From NCBI GenBank assembly GCA_003149635.1, contig QCWI01000002.1, positions 87,188-151,187 on the forward strand: 64,000 nt of DNA, read 5' to 3'. The notes beneath the pieces were generated by a model. The model was not told where the DNA came from. It made no database searches and saw only the letters and a program-made list of their open reading frames with translations. Position numbers and translations under genes: made by a program. Source of the stretch: Fluviicola sp. XM-24bin1. Lineage in GTDB: Bacteria > Bacteroidota > Bacteroidia > Flavobacteriales_D > Crocinitomicaceae. Positions 27,649-35,445 of the stretch are shown piece by piece (position 1 is the first letter of the stretch; each line of letters opens with the position of its first letter).

Positions 27649-27730
27649 GCCTGGGTGGCGGAACTGGTAGACGCGCTGGATTCAAAATCCAGTTCCTTCG
27701 GGAGTGAGGGTTCGATTCCCTCCCCAGGTA
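27649..27730 (+). tRNA. tRNA-Leu (anticodon CAA)
   Basis: The acceptor stem GCCTGGG pairs with CCCAGGT, the anticodon stem CTGGA/TCCAG encloses the loop TTCAAAA (anticodon CAA), there is a long variable arm (TTCCTTCGGGAG), and the T-arm GAGGG-TTCGATT-CCCTC is present. The discriminator A is at 27730 and CA follows. It is driven by the promoter at 27597. The overlapping long frame from 27655 is only an artefact of reading the tRNA. Confidence 0.95.
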
Positions 27731-27731
27731 C

Positions 27732-27784
27732 AAAAACCAGTGTGAGTAAGAGAGCGAGAGCGATATTACGAACACTGGTTTTTT
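27732..27784 (+). terminator. Terminator of tRNA-Leu
   Basis: AAAAACCAGTGT (27732-27743) pairs with ACACTGGTTTTT (27772 onward), followed by T. The right arm and T-run reappear at 28466-28483, after the second GIY-YIG unit. Confidence 0.75.
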
Positions 27785-27804
27785 CTTTTCAACTATTCAC
27801 ACCG

Positions 27805-28056
27805 ATGTTCTACGTTTATATCCTGTACAGTCAAGCGAAAGATCGATTCTATGTTGGGCAAACCAATAATCTTGAAAATAGAATTGAACGGCATAATAAC
27901 GGGTATGTGAAATCGACAAAAGCTTACCGACCATGGATGGTGGCTTACACTGAAACATTTGAAGAAAGAGCTGCCGCTGTGCGCAGAGAAACTCAGATAA
28001 AAGGGTGGAAGTCTAAATCAAAACTAAAAGAACTGGTAGAAGCGTCCCGATTATAA
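27805..28056 (+). CDS. Small GIY-YIG endonuclease-fold protein
   Basis: The 83-residue protein is a single GIY-YIG domain of the UPF0213/YhbQ kind. MFYVYILYSQAKDRFYVGQT holds the 'YVYIL' and 'YVGQT' halves of the motif, NLENRIERHNNG supplies the conserved Arg and His, and ETFEERAAAVRRETQIKGW carries the catalytic Glu region. The family cleaves nucleic acids with one metal ion. I use ATG 27805; a longer frame would include translated tRNA. The stop codon lies inside an 18-bp palindrome (28045-28062) that is joined directly to a copy of the tRNA-Leu 3' part. This layout recurs with the next, broken gene. Confidence 0.9.
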   Translation: MFYVYILYSQAKDRFYVGQTNNLENRIERHNNGYVKSTKAYRPWMVAYTETFEERAAAVRRETQIKGWKSKSKLKELVEASRL

Positions 28057-28062
28057 TCGGGA
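28045..28062. repeat. Perfect 18-bp palindrome at end of GIY-YIG unit 1
   Basis: TCCCGATTATAATCGGGA, containing the stop codon of the GIY-YIG gene, directly abuts the duplicated tRNA tail at 28063. Confidence 0.9.
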
Positions 28063-28105
28063 TTCCTTCGGGAGTGAGGGTTCGATTCCCTCCCCAGGTA
28101 CAAAA
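28063..28105 (+). repeat. Duplicated tRNA-Leu 3' part (43 bp, exact)
   Basis: This stretch is identical to 27693-27735: variable arm, T-arm, 3' acceptor strand, discriminator and the following CAAAA. It lacks the 5' half, so it is not a tRNA gene. Such a direct repeat of a tRNA end is typical of an insertion that used the tRNA as its target. Confidence 0.95.
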
Positions 28106-28134
28106 CCTCTTCGAAATTCGGAGAGGTTTTTTTT
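28102..28134 (+). terminator. Terminator after the duplicated tRNA tail
   Basis: AAAACCTCT (28102-28110) pairs with AGAGGTTTT (28122-28130), followed by further T. Its sequence differs from the tRNA-Leu terminator. Confidence 0.8.
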
Positions 28135-28149
28135 GTATCTTCAGGTGTA

Positions 28150-28442
28150 ATGGCCACTGTTTATATTATTTATTCTAGGATAATTAACAGGTTCTACATT
28201 GGAAGTTGAACCTTGAGGAAAGATTGCTTCAGCATTATGAGGGATACTTTGAGGGTAGTTATACTTCCAAAACTAAGGACTGGACTTTGCACTTCTCAAT
28301 TGGAGACTTAAAATATCAGAAAACTAGAAAAATAGAAAATCACATTAAACGAATGAAAAGCAGAAGGTACATTGAAAATCTGAAACGCTATCCGGAAATT
28401 TCCTGCAAGCTTATTCAGAAATATTCGAGTTCGTTCCGATAG
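28150..28442 (+). pseudogene. Second GIY-YIG gene, frameshifted
   Basis: ATG 28150 reads MATVYIIYSRIINRFYIGS and then meets TGA at 28207. Loss of one base there explains it: the next frame continues NLEERLLQHYEGYFEGSYTS to KYSSSFR, ending at TAG 28440-28442. Rejoined it is about 97 residues with GIY-YIG motifs (VYIIYS, FYIGS) and a basic C-terminal helix. Protein identity with the first unit is low, so it is not a simple tandem copy. As in the first unit, the stop lies within an 18-bp palindrome. Confidence 0.8.
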
Positions 28443-28483
28443 CTATCGGAACCCTCCCCAGGTACGAACACTGGTTTTTTCTT
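28434..28483. repeat. Palindrome 2 plus third tRNA tail remnant
   Basis: TTCCGATAGCTATCGGAA (28434-28451) is a perfect palindrome of the same length as palindrome 1. It is followed at once by CCCTCCCCAGGTAC (28452-28465), the last 14 bases around the tRNA-Leu 3' end, and then by GAACACTGGTTTTTTCTT (28466-28483), identical to 27770-27787 in the tRNA-Leu terminator. Confidence 0.85.
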
Positions 28484-28562
28484 CTACACTCACACTCTAA
28501 CTCAATCTGCGACATTTTCTAAGCTTTTTGACTAACTTATATGGTGAAGTAACAACTACACT

Positions 28563-28812
28563 ATGTTTCATTTTGATATACTCGAAAAGGCGGGAAAGAA
28601 AAATTTGAATGGTTTCATGTTGGATGTGCCGCTATAAAAACAAAGATCACTGTCTATTTGACTTTTGATATCGGGAAAGAAGAGGACACCCTCAAGAAAC
28701 TCGGGAAATGCAAATGGGAAAAGGATGTTTGTACATCAATAAATTGGCCGATGTCGACTTAGAAGTTTTAAAATTATTCAATCAAAAAAGCAAAGACGCT
28801 ACTTGGCACTAA
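28563..28812 (+). pseudogene. DUF1801-type gene relic
   Basis: Fragments of a DUF1801 protein are readable in shifting frames: EWFHVGCAAIKTKITVYLTF and KEEDTLKKLGK, then after a one-base shift near 28713 MGKGCLYINKLADVDLEVLK to the stop at 28810-28812. The N-terminal half is not recoverable. This is a clearly dead gene, older than the lesions elsewhere in the window. Confidence 0.7.
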
Positions 28813-28813
28813 G

Positions 28814-28951
28814 CTCAATTTCGAATTAACTTTATCGTATGGAATTGGGGACAATGACGACAAAGCATTCCGAAATAACTTTCGAAAATATTCGGGTGTT
28901 TCTCCGAAGGCCTATTGACAGAAGTATAATAGAGAGATGACGATGGTGTGA
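28814..28951 (+). pseudogene. AraC-type regulator C-terminal relic
   Basis: One frame reads GDNDDKAFRNNFRKYSGVSP followed by KAY, TGA, QKYNREMTMV and a stop. This is the end of an AraC-type helix-turn-helix domain ('F.r.FrKy.G.sP..YR..yn'), with the Arg codon of 'YRQKY' changed to TGA. Only the last 45 residues remain. Confidence 0.65.
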
Positions 28952-29215
28952 TGAGGGACTACGTTCTTCAGAGAAATTATGGAAGTCCATATTGTGTTTT
29001 TAACCACAAAGTTCGCGAGAAGCACAAACAGAACTACAGGTATACGCAAAGTGATCTCTTCGAGATCTTAATCGAACCAGAAGAAAGTTGATATTGGAGA
29101 AATATTCTTCTCTCTTTTCGCTTATCCCTTCCCACTATCAAGGTTACATTTATTACGCACTTTTAGCACTCGAGAGAAGCCAACCTACAAAGATATTAGC
29201 GGATTTTTTGAGATC
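28952..29215. other. Gene-free stretch with dispersed repeat
   Basis: No gene is seen. ACCACAAAGTTCGCGAGAAG (29001-29020) and the following CACAAACAGAAC... belong to the 'accgcaaaggcgcaaag' repeat type also present near 15488, 43083 and 57473. Confidence 0.5.
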
Positions 29216-29235
29216 AATACCACAAACAAGGTATT
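29216..29235. promoter_or_regulatory. AATACC-N8-GGTATT box (copy 1)
   Basis: AATACC-ACAAACAA-GGTATT, a perfect 6-8-6 palindrome 181 bases upstream of the haem operon's first ATG. It shares arms, spacing and an 'AC' start of the spacer with 29281, 35737 and 35860. Confidence 0.6.
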
Positions 29236-29280
29236 CTGTATCCCTTTATTAACAACGGTTGCGACTAATATAAATGGCCT

Positions 29281-29300
29281 CATACCACAAACATGGTATT
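29281..29300. promoter_or_regulatory. AATACC-N8-GGTATT box (copy 2)
   Basis: CATACC-ACAAACAT-GGTATT, one mismatch in the left arm. It is 46 bases downstream of copy 1 and just upstream of the Fur-like box. Confidence 0.6.
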
Positions 29301-29311
29301 TTTTATTTTTA

Positions 29312-29366
29312 TTTAGATTAATTCTACATAAGATGCTAATCATTTCACATTCCTGCCTTAGTTTTG
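29312..29366 (+). promoter_or_regulatory. Fur-like box and -7 element of the haem operon
   Basis: TTTAGATT-A-ATTCTACA (29312-29328) is an imperfect 8-1-8 inverted repeat that agrees with the sites at 15711 and 35845. TAGTTTTG (29359-29366) fits the -7 box; no good -33 box lies at the expected distance. The start codon is at 29397. Confidence 0.45.
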
Positions 29367-29396
29367 TTCCAACAACAATTCAAAACCAATTCAAAA

Positions 29397-30302
29397 ATGA
29401 AAAAAGGAATACTACTGGGAGCGCTGCTAATTGCAGGAACAAGTTTCGCTCAAGACAGTAAAATGGATCAGGATAGAAATGCTATCAAAAGCATGTGTGG
29501 ATGCTACGAAGTAAAATTCAATTTCTCGGAAACATTCTCTTACAGCGATGACTCAACTTACACGCCATCACCGGATAAGCACAGTGGCGGTTTGGAATGG
29601 GTACAATTAGTAGAAGATGAAGAAGGTCGTATTGTAATGCAGCACCTTCTGATCGTTGGAAGCGAGAATGATCCTATCATTATCAAACACTGGCGGCAGG
29701 ATTGGCTATTTGAAAACACCGATCTCTATACGTACAATCACGACAACAAATGGACATTTCAGCAATTTAGCAAAGACCAAGTTGCCGGGCAGTGGACGCA
29801 AAAAGTATATCAGGTGGATGATAGTCCACGCTATGAAGGTTCCGCTAGTTGGGTGCACGTGGACGGGAAAAGCTATTGGGAGAACACAACCGATGCTCCG
29901 CTTCCACGCCGTGAATATACACAACGAAGCGACTATAATGTGACCGTTCGCGGTAATCGTCATGAAATCACAAAAGACGGTTGGATTCACGATCAAGACA
30001 ATCAAAAGGTAATTCGAGCAGAAGGTAAAGAAGATGTAATCCTAGCCGAAGAAAAAGGATACAACACTTATACGAAAGTGGCCGACTTTAAATGTCAAGC
30101 GGCACAAGATTGGTGGGCGGAAAACCATGAGTTCTGGTCGGCAGTACGTGATTCTTGGGATGAAATTTTCGAGAGCAATCAAAACGTGGAACTGGCGCAT
30201 AAAGTAGACGGGAAAGCCCTTTACGAAATCCTCTTCGACATGGATCCAAAATCGACAAAACCGAAAAAGGTGGACGCAACAATCAAATCATTTGTGCAAT
30301 AA
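29397..30302 (+). CDS. DUF6607 family secreted protein
   Basis: After a signal peptide (MKKGILLGALLIAGTSFAQ) the mature protein begins DQDRNAIKSMCGCYEVKFNF, the hallmark opening of DUF6607. It continues with QHLLIVGSENDPIIIKHWRQ, WTQKVYQVDDSPRYEG and TTDAPLPRREYTQRSDYN. Members are often encoded beside HmuY and TonB-dependent receptors; their function is unknown. I use ATG 29397 because the upstream 11 codons overlap the -7 box. It is the first gene of the haem operon, 16 bases before the HmuY gene. Confidence 0.85.
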   Translation: MKKGILLGALLIAGTSFAQDSKMDQDRNAIKSMCGCYEVKFNFSETFSYSDDSTYTPSPDKHSGGLEWVQLVEDEEGRIVMQHLLIVGSENDPIIIKHWRQDWLFENTDLYTYNHDNKWTFQQFSKDQVAGQWTQKVYQVDDSPRYEGSASWVHVDGKSYWENTTDAPLPRREYTQRSDYNVTVRGNRHEITKDGWIHDQDNQKVIRAEGKEDVILAEEKGYNTYTKVADFKCQAAQDWWAENHEFWSAVRDSWDEIFESNQNVELAHKVDGKALYEILFDMDPKSTKPKKVDATIKSFVQ

Positions 30303-30318
30303 TAAAAGATCAGAAATC

Positions 30319-31542
30319 ATGACAAAGTACTTTTTTGCAGCTCTTTACTTTAGCGCCGCATACTCCTCAATGGCTCAGGTGGAAGATTCCATCACGATGC
30401 AAGCTGGGAGAACACATGAATCGTATTACAACTTGAATTCCGGGGAGGTGGCCAATGTCGATAATATGGACTGGGATCTCGCTTTTGAATTGAGCGGTTT
30501 GGGCTCTTCAATACGATCCAACGGACACATTGGAACTGAAGTATTCGTATATCCCAACGGAACGGATTGGAACTCGGTAGATACTACCGGAATGCAATGG
30601 GAAGCTCTGCATAACAGCGAAACTTCTTGGGAAACTGGAGCATTTGATCAAGATGCCGATCCTCAAGATCCGTTTGATACCGGTTGGGGAGAATACAACA
30701 TGATCACCCATTCTGTAACAGGTAACAGAATCTTTATTGTGACGTTGATGTCTGGTGATTACAAGAAGGTGGTTATTGACTCCCTCTCAGGAGGCGTTTT
30801 CTCCTTCCGTCATGCCAATCTTGATGGGTCGTCCGAAGTGATGCAAACCATTACAAAAGGCGATTATGTAGACAGGAATTTCGTTTATTACTCCGTAACG
30901 AACGATCAGATTATCGACCGCGAACCGGCGAACAATTCATGGGATCTTGTATTCACAAAGTACATGGCGACTTTGGCTCCTGGAGTTGTATATAACGTAA
31001 CAGGAGTCTTGTCAAACATTGGAGTTCACGTGCGTCAAGCAGATGGAGTGGATCCAACGGTGGCAGACTACAACAATTTTGCAGTTGATTCTGTGATTGA
31101 CGTAATTGGACACGATTGGAAATCGTTCAACGGAGTAACAGTTTCGTACGATATCACATCGGATCTTTCCTACTTCGTTGAAGATTTGAACGGAGATTTG
31201 TGGCACATCGTGTTTACGCGTTTCGACCTAGGATCATCGGGTAAAACTGTGTTTTCGAAAGAGCGAATTTCCCAGGCGGATGTTTCCGAAATTGCAGATC
31301 TCCAATCCTTTGGAATGTATCCAAATCCTACAAACGATTTCGTAACTATCGCATTTAACTCGGAGGGTAATTCGACCGTAACGATCACGGATATGAACGG
31401 CTCCATTCTTGCGCGGGAATCGATGTCATCTTCCGGTTTCCATACCAAAACAATCGCCGTTCAAGATTTTCCAGCGGGAGTTTACTTAGTGCGTATTTCC
31501 ACCCAAAACGGAACCGCCACGGAAAAGTTAATTATCAATTAA
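30319..31542 (+). CDS. HmuY-type haem-binding protein with T9SS sorting domain
   Basis: The 407-residue protein has a signal peptide (MTKYFFAALYFSAAYSSMAQ) and an HmuY-like body: MQAGRTHESYYNLNSGE, DNMDWDLAFELSGLGSSIRS and, later, NNSWDLVFTKYM and VIGHDWKSFNG. It ends in a type A sorting domain (FGMYPNPTNDFVTIAFN ... EKLIIN). In Porphyromonas, HmuY is a haem-scavenging lipoprotein; here the protein would instead be secreted and surface-attached through T9SS. It lies between DUF6607 and the TonB receptor, the expected partner for haem transfer. Confidence 0.85.
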   Translation: MTKYFFAALYFSAAYSSMAQVEDSITMQAGRTHESYYNLNSGEVANVDNMDWDLAFELSGLGSSIRSNGHIGTEVFVYPNGTDWNSVDTTGMQWEALHNSETSWETGAFDQDADPQDPFDTGWGEYNMITHSVTGNRIFIVTLMSGDYKKVVIDSLSGGVFSFRHANLDGSSEVMQTITKGDYVDRNFVYYSVTNDQIIDREPANNSWDLVFTKYMATLAPGVVYNVTGVLSNIGVHVRQADGVDPTVADYNNFAVDSVIDVIGHDWKSFNGVTVSYDITSDLSYFVEDLNGDLWHIVFTRFDLGSSGKTVFSKERISQADVSEIADLQSFGMYPNPTNDFVTIAFNSEGNSTVTITDMNGSILARESMSSSGFHTKTIAVQDFPAGVYLVRISTQNGTATEKLIIN

Positions 31543-31601
31543 TCTGTTTATCGCCGAAGAGGGTCTTGAATTCGTTCTGGGCCCTTTCCAATCTTACTAG
31601 G

Positions 31602-33869
31602 ATGAAAGCAATTGTATCATGTATCGCCTTGATTTGTGCCATCGCAACGGTGCGCGCGCAAGTGAGAATTTCGTTCGTAGACGAATTAGAAGATCCGATC
31701 GTAGGCGTCAAAACACAATTTTTTCATTCCAACGGAACGCTCATTCTTAAATCCGTTTCTGATGAAAATGGAGTCGTTTTGATTCCCTCCGAAAAGGCGC
31801 ACAAATCATCTGTTATTCGCATCAATGCTGTAATGTTCGGCTTCGAGCATTTAGATACCGTGGTGCAAGTGGCATCCAACCTGCGATTCGCTCTGGAAAG
31901 TGACATTGCAGTACAGGACGAAGTGATTGTGACCGCTCAATATGGAACCAACACGGTTGAGAATTCCGTGCACCGCATCAAAGTGATTGACCGCGAAAAG
32001 ATGGATGCCATGGGGGCGGTAAATCTGCGTGATGTGCTCACAAACGAAATGGGCGTACGTCTCGCTCAGGATAATGTGCTCGGAAGCAGCATGTCCTTGC
32101 AAGGAATTTCAGGGGAGAATGTCAAAATTCTCATTGACGGTGTTCCCGTAGTTGGGCGATTGGACGGCAATATCGATCTTAGTCAAATCAATCTGAATGA
32201 AATTGAGCGCATCGAAATCGTGGAAGGCCCGCTGTCGGTGAACTACGGAACCAATGCCTTGGCGGGAGTGATCAACCTCATTACAAAAAAGCCAACGCGG
32301 AATCAAATTTCTTCTGGAGCCGGCAGTTACTGCGAAAGCATTGGTCACTATAACGCGAACGTTGATGTCGATTTTGGCAACAAGAATCACTCGTATGGAT
32401 TTTCAGTTGGTAGAAACTTTTTCGATGGTTGGGATCCCACACATGCCACCTTCCGAAATCCGATTCCAGTTGCGGATGAGCGACGTTCTATTTTGTGGAA
32501 TCCTAAGGAACAAATGTTTGGCAGCGCCTATTATCAATTCGTCAAATCAAAATGGAACATTCGATATAAATTCGACTTTTTTGACGAGTACGTTTTGAAT
32601 CGAGGACTGCCACGTCAACCGTATTTTAATACAGCTTTCGACGATGAGTACAACACGCGACGTGTCGATAATTCCGTGAATGTGAAACGTCGATTGGGAA
32701 CCAACGGCAAGTGGAACTCCATGTTTTCATACAGCAGATACGACCGTGTTAAGAATACGTTTTTCGTTGATTTGACCAACTTAGAAAGACAACTCACAGC
32801 TTCCGAATTGGATCAAGATACTTCCATGTTCGATCAGTGGGTATTCCGTGGGAGCTACGCGCACAGCAAGGACTCTTCGATTATTAGTTACCAGTTCGGT
32901 TACGACATCATGCTCGAAAGTGCTACGGGGCGACGCATTCTAAATCGCAGGCGGCAACAAGGCGATTTTGCACTCTTCACCATCGCTGAAATTCGCCCGC
33001 TTCAAAAAATGGTGATTCGTCCTGGATTGCGCTATTCGTATAACACAGCATACAACGCTCCGCTCCTTCCATCATTGAACATCAAATGGACATTGGCGAA
33101 GAATATTGACTGGCGGGCCTCCTATGCTCGTGGATTTCGAGCTCCGGGAATCAAGGAATTATACTTTGAGTTTGTCGACATCAATCACAACATTGTGGGA
33201 AATGACAATCTCAACGCTGAAAGTTCGCACAATCTATCTTCGGCCTTTTTACATAGGTTCAAAAGTGAAAAATGGAGTTTAAAATCGGAGCTCCTTGGGT
33301 TCTACAACACAATTTCGAATCGCATTAGTTTGGCTGCGGTAGATGCTACCCAATTCTCTTACGTCAACATTGGATCGTTTCAATCGACGGGAATTCGAGC
33401 ATCTTTTCAGTTTCGCAGGGATCAACTCTCGGTAAATGCGGCAATTGGTTGGATTGGAACGGCAAGCGATGTCTTCTCAGATGCATTACGTAATGAATTT
33501 TTATTCTCCCGAGAAGTTCAAGGATCTCTGATGTACGGCATTCAAAAGACCAAAACATCGTTGGGCATCTTCTACAAATATCAAGGACAATTACCGCAGT
33601 TCATTTTAGATGATGACGGCAACGTGGCACAAGGATTTACAGCCGATTTCCATACGCTAGATTTCAGCGTCACTCAGAAATTCTGGAACGAATCTTTTCA
33701 TTTAACCTTAGGAGTCAAGAATCTGTTTGATATAACAAATGTTGCTACGAATGTAGGAACGGGTGGCGTTCACTCCTCAGGAGCGAATGCAATCGCCATA
33801 GGAACTGGTCGCAGTTACTTCACCTCCCTTCAATACCGTTTCAAACACAAGAAAAAACTGAAAAAATGA
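31602..33869 (+). CDS. TonB-dependent receptor (HmuR-like, haem or iron uptake)
   Basis: The 755-residue protein has a signal peptide (MKAIVSCIALICAIATVRAQ), a short carboxypeptidase-like domain (VRISFVDELEDPIVGVKTQF), a plug domain (VNLRDVLTNEMGVRLAQDNV, then GENVKILIDGVPVVGRLDGN and IERIEIVEGPLSVNYGTNAL), and a beta-barrel ending in FTSLQYRFKH. It should import haem or an iron complex across the outer membrane using TonB. I use ATG 31602; the 12 codons before it are not signal-like. Its stop overlaps the next gene's start (ATGA), so translation is coupled to the second HmuY gene. Confidence 0.9.
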   Translation: MKAIVSCIALICAIATVRAQVRISFVDELEDPIVGVKTQFFHSNGTLILKSVSDENGVVLIPSEKAHKSSVIRINAVMFGFEHLDTVVQVASNLRFALESDIAVQDEVIVTAQYGTNTVENSVHRIKVIDREKMDAMGAVNLRDVLTNEMGVRLAQDNVLGSSMSLQGISGENVKILIDGVPVVGRLDGNIDLSQINLNEIERIEIVEGPLSVNYGTNALAGVINLITKKPTRNQISSGAGSYCESIGHYNANVDVDFGNKNHSYGFSVGRNFFDGWDPTHATFRNPIPVADERRSILWNPKEQMFGSAYYQFVKSKWNIRYKFDFFDEYVLNRGLPRQPYFNTAFDDEYNTRRVDNSVNVKRRLGTNGKWNSMFSYSRYDRVKNTFFVDLTNLERQLTASELDQDTSMFDQWVFRGSYAHSKDSSIISYQFGYDIMLESATGRRILNRRRQQGDFALFTIAEIRPLQKMVIRPGLRYSYNTAYNAPLLPSLNIKWTLAKNIDWRASYARGFRAPGIKELYFEFVDINHNIVGNDNLNAESSHNLSSAFLHRFKSEKWSLKSELLGFYNTISNRISLAAVDATQFSYVNIGSFQSTGIRASFQFRRDQLSVNAAIGWIGTASDVFSDALRNEFLFSREVQGSLMYGIQKTKTSLGIFYKYQGQLPQFILDDDGNVAQGFTADFHTLDFSVTQKFWNESFHLTLGVKNLFDITNVATNVGTGGVHSSGANAIAIGTGRSYFTSLQYRFKHKKKLKK

Positions 33870-34828
33870 AGAAGCAATTCATTGTTCTAATCGCTGTAAC
33901 GTCGGTTTTCTTAACGTCTTGCTTGAAAGATGAAATTCCGGTACCTCAGCACAACCCAGGAGATGTCATTCTCAATTCTTATGAGATGGGAACTGACTAC
34001 CGTTATAATGCTTACTACGATTTCGAGACGAATACCTTCGTGAAAGAGCACCTAAAAACGGATTGGGATTTGGGGTTTGAAACGGGCATTCTCGGCTGGC
34101 GTATCGTACTCAACAATTCCAAAGCGATGAATGCTGGAGCGTCACCTATTTCAGATTTTGAGATGGTCTCGGATACCATGGGCGTTGTTTGGAAGAGCGA
34201 CGCAAGTTCTTGGAATTTGGACACTACAGCCATTGGAGATTGGCGAGATTTCCCTGCGGTATATTGTATCGACAGAGGATTTTCATTCGACGGCACACAT
34301 CTCGGTTATAAAAAACTTGAAATTGAATCAGTGAATTCAGATTTCTATGCCATCCGATATTCGAATTTGGACGGAAGCGATGAGATCACAACCGAAGTCC
34401 CAAAAAATGATGACAATTTTAATTTCTCATTCTTCTCTTTCGATTCAAACGATGTTGCATCCATCGAACCAGAGAAAGAATCTTGGGATCTCGTTTTTCG
34501 GCAGTACACACATACCTTTGACGATGGCATCAGCTACCTCGTCAATGGTGTTTTATCCAACAGTCATGAAGTTGAGGTCGCGGAGATCTTTCACAAAGAA
34601 TTCGAAGACGTACAATTTGAAGACATCAACACGGTAGCATTCAGTTCGGACATTGATGTGATCGGCTATGATTGGAAAACTTTCAATGGAGCCGACTTCG
34701 ATATCCATCCTGAGCAAGTCTATATCGTAAAAACTACGGAAGGGCTTTTTTACAAATTACGTTTCGTAGATTTCTATAACGCTCAAGGAGAAAAAGGAAC
34801 ACCGACTTTTGAGATGCAGGCACTTTGA
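33866..34828 (+). CDS. HmuY family lipoprotein
   Basis: MKKQFIVLIAVTSVFLTSCL is a lipoprotein signal with the lipid-bound Cys at position 19. The body has the HmuY pattern twice: KTDWDLGFETGILGWRIVLN and KESWDLVFRQYTHTF, and VIGYDWKTFNGADFDIHPEQ. The same KxWDL and GxDWKxFNG motifs occur in the first HmuY protein, so these are paralogues: one lipid-anchored, one T9SS-anchored. The 320-residue product probably hands haem to the receptor just upstream. It is the last gene of the operon. Confidence 0.85.
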   Translation: MKKQFIVLIAVTSVFLTSCLKDEIPVPQHNPGDVILNSYEMGTDYRYNAYYDFETNTFVKEHLKTDWDLGFETGILGWRIVLNNSKAMNAGASPISDFEMVSDTMGVVWKSDASSWNLDTTAIGDWRDFPAVYCIDRGFSFDGTHLGYKKLEIESVNSDFYAIRYSNLDGSDEITTEVPKNDDNFNFSFFSFDSNDVASIEPEKESWDLVFRQYTHTFDDGISYLVNGVLSNSHEVEVAEIFHKEFEDVQFEDINTVAFSSDIDVIGYDWKTFNGADFDIHPEQVYIVKTTEGLFYKLRFVDFYNAQGEKGTPTFEMQAL

Positions 34829-34894
34829 TTCAGACTCTAGAACGCTTCGCCACTAGAAACAGAATGCTAGACTACGAATAACATCATCTAGTGT

Positions 34895-35371
34895 CTACAA
34901 CATCAACAAATTCTCCTCGATCCAAGCGTGTAATCGAAGGTCTTCGTCAAAGCGTTTCAAGCCGTCAATCAGCATACGCCCGAAAGGATTTTTCACGTAA
35001 CGACCGCTTTCCAATAACTGAATGATTTCGGTGAGAAACGGCTCCTGATCTTCATGAGAAATAACATGCGTATTTTCCTCTTTAATTCCTGAAATGGCTT
35101 GTGGGTATAACACTTGCTCTTCGTGCTTCATGTGCCACTGCATTTCCAATTGAAACTTCTGGAACAAATTAAAAACCGCACCCAAGGCCGGAGCGTTAGG
35201 ATACAATTTCATCAAGCCTAAAAACTGTTGTTCAATTTTCGGGATTTTGACATCGCGGTACGCCACGTGCGAAGCCATTAGGTAATCGACAATTTCTTGT
35301 TTGGTTCCTTCAAGAAGGTGTAGAGGAACATCAATGAATTGCACCTGGTGTTGAACGTGTGGATTTGGCAT
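34895..35371 (-). CDS. Hemerythrin-like HHE protein
   Basis: The 158-residue protein resembles the hemerythrin domain of RIC/YtfE-type iron-repair proteins: EIVDYLMASHVAYRDVKIPK, MQWHMKHEEQVLYPQAISGI (HxxxH/E ligands), THVISHEDQEPFLTEI and RLHAWIEENLLML. A four-helix di-iron site is expected, used for oxygen or nitric-oxide sensing or repair of iron-sulfur clusters. The N-terminal ScdA-type domain is absent. It is divergent from the imelysin operon region and lies between the two iron operons. Its promoter carries the same palindrome as those operons. Confidence 0.75.
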   Translation of the reverse strand: MPNPHVQHQVQFIDVPLHLLEGTKQEIVDYLMASHVAYRDVKIPKIEQQFLGLMKLYPNAPALGAVFNLFQKFQLEMQWHMKHEEQVLYPQAISGIKEENTHVISHEDQEPFLTEIIQLLESGRYVKNPFGRMLIDGLKRFDEDLRLHAWIEENLLML

Positions 35372-35396
35372 GAAGAACAGATTAAAGCGTGTTTCT

Positions 35397-35445
35397 CAAA
35401 TTTAGACGATTTGATCATCCATCGCAATACCCTGTTTGGGGTATA
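35397..35445 (-). promoter_or_regulatory. Hemerythrin gene promoter with AATACC-N8-GGTATT box
   Basis: On the minus strand TAAATTTG (plus 35397-35404) is the -7 box, and TTG (plus 35425-35427) is the -33 box with a 20-base spacer. The palindrome AATACC-CTGTTTGG-GGTATA at 35426-35445 overlaps the -33 element, so its 3' half reads GGTATTG on the minus strand. Confidence 0.6.

Noticed and set aside
27655-27804. Long frame starting MAELVDALDSKSS joined to the GIY-YIG gene
   Set aside because: The first 50 codons are the tRNA-Leu gene and its terminator read as protein; the GIY-YIG domain begins at ATG 27805.
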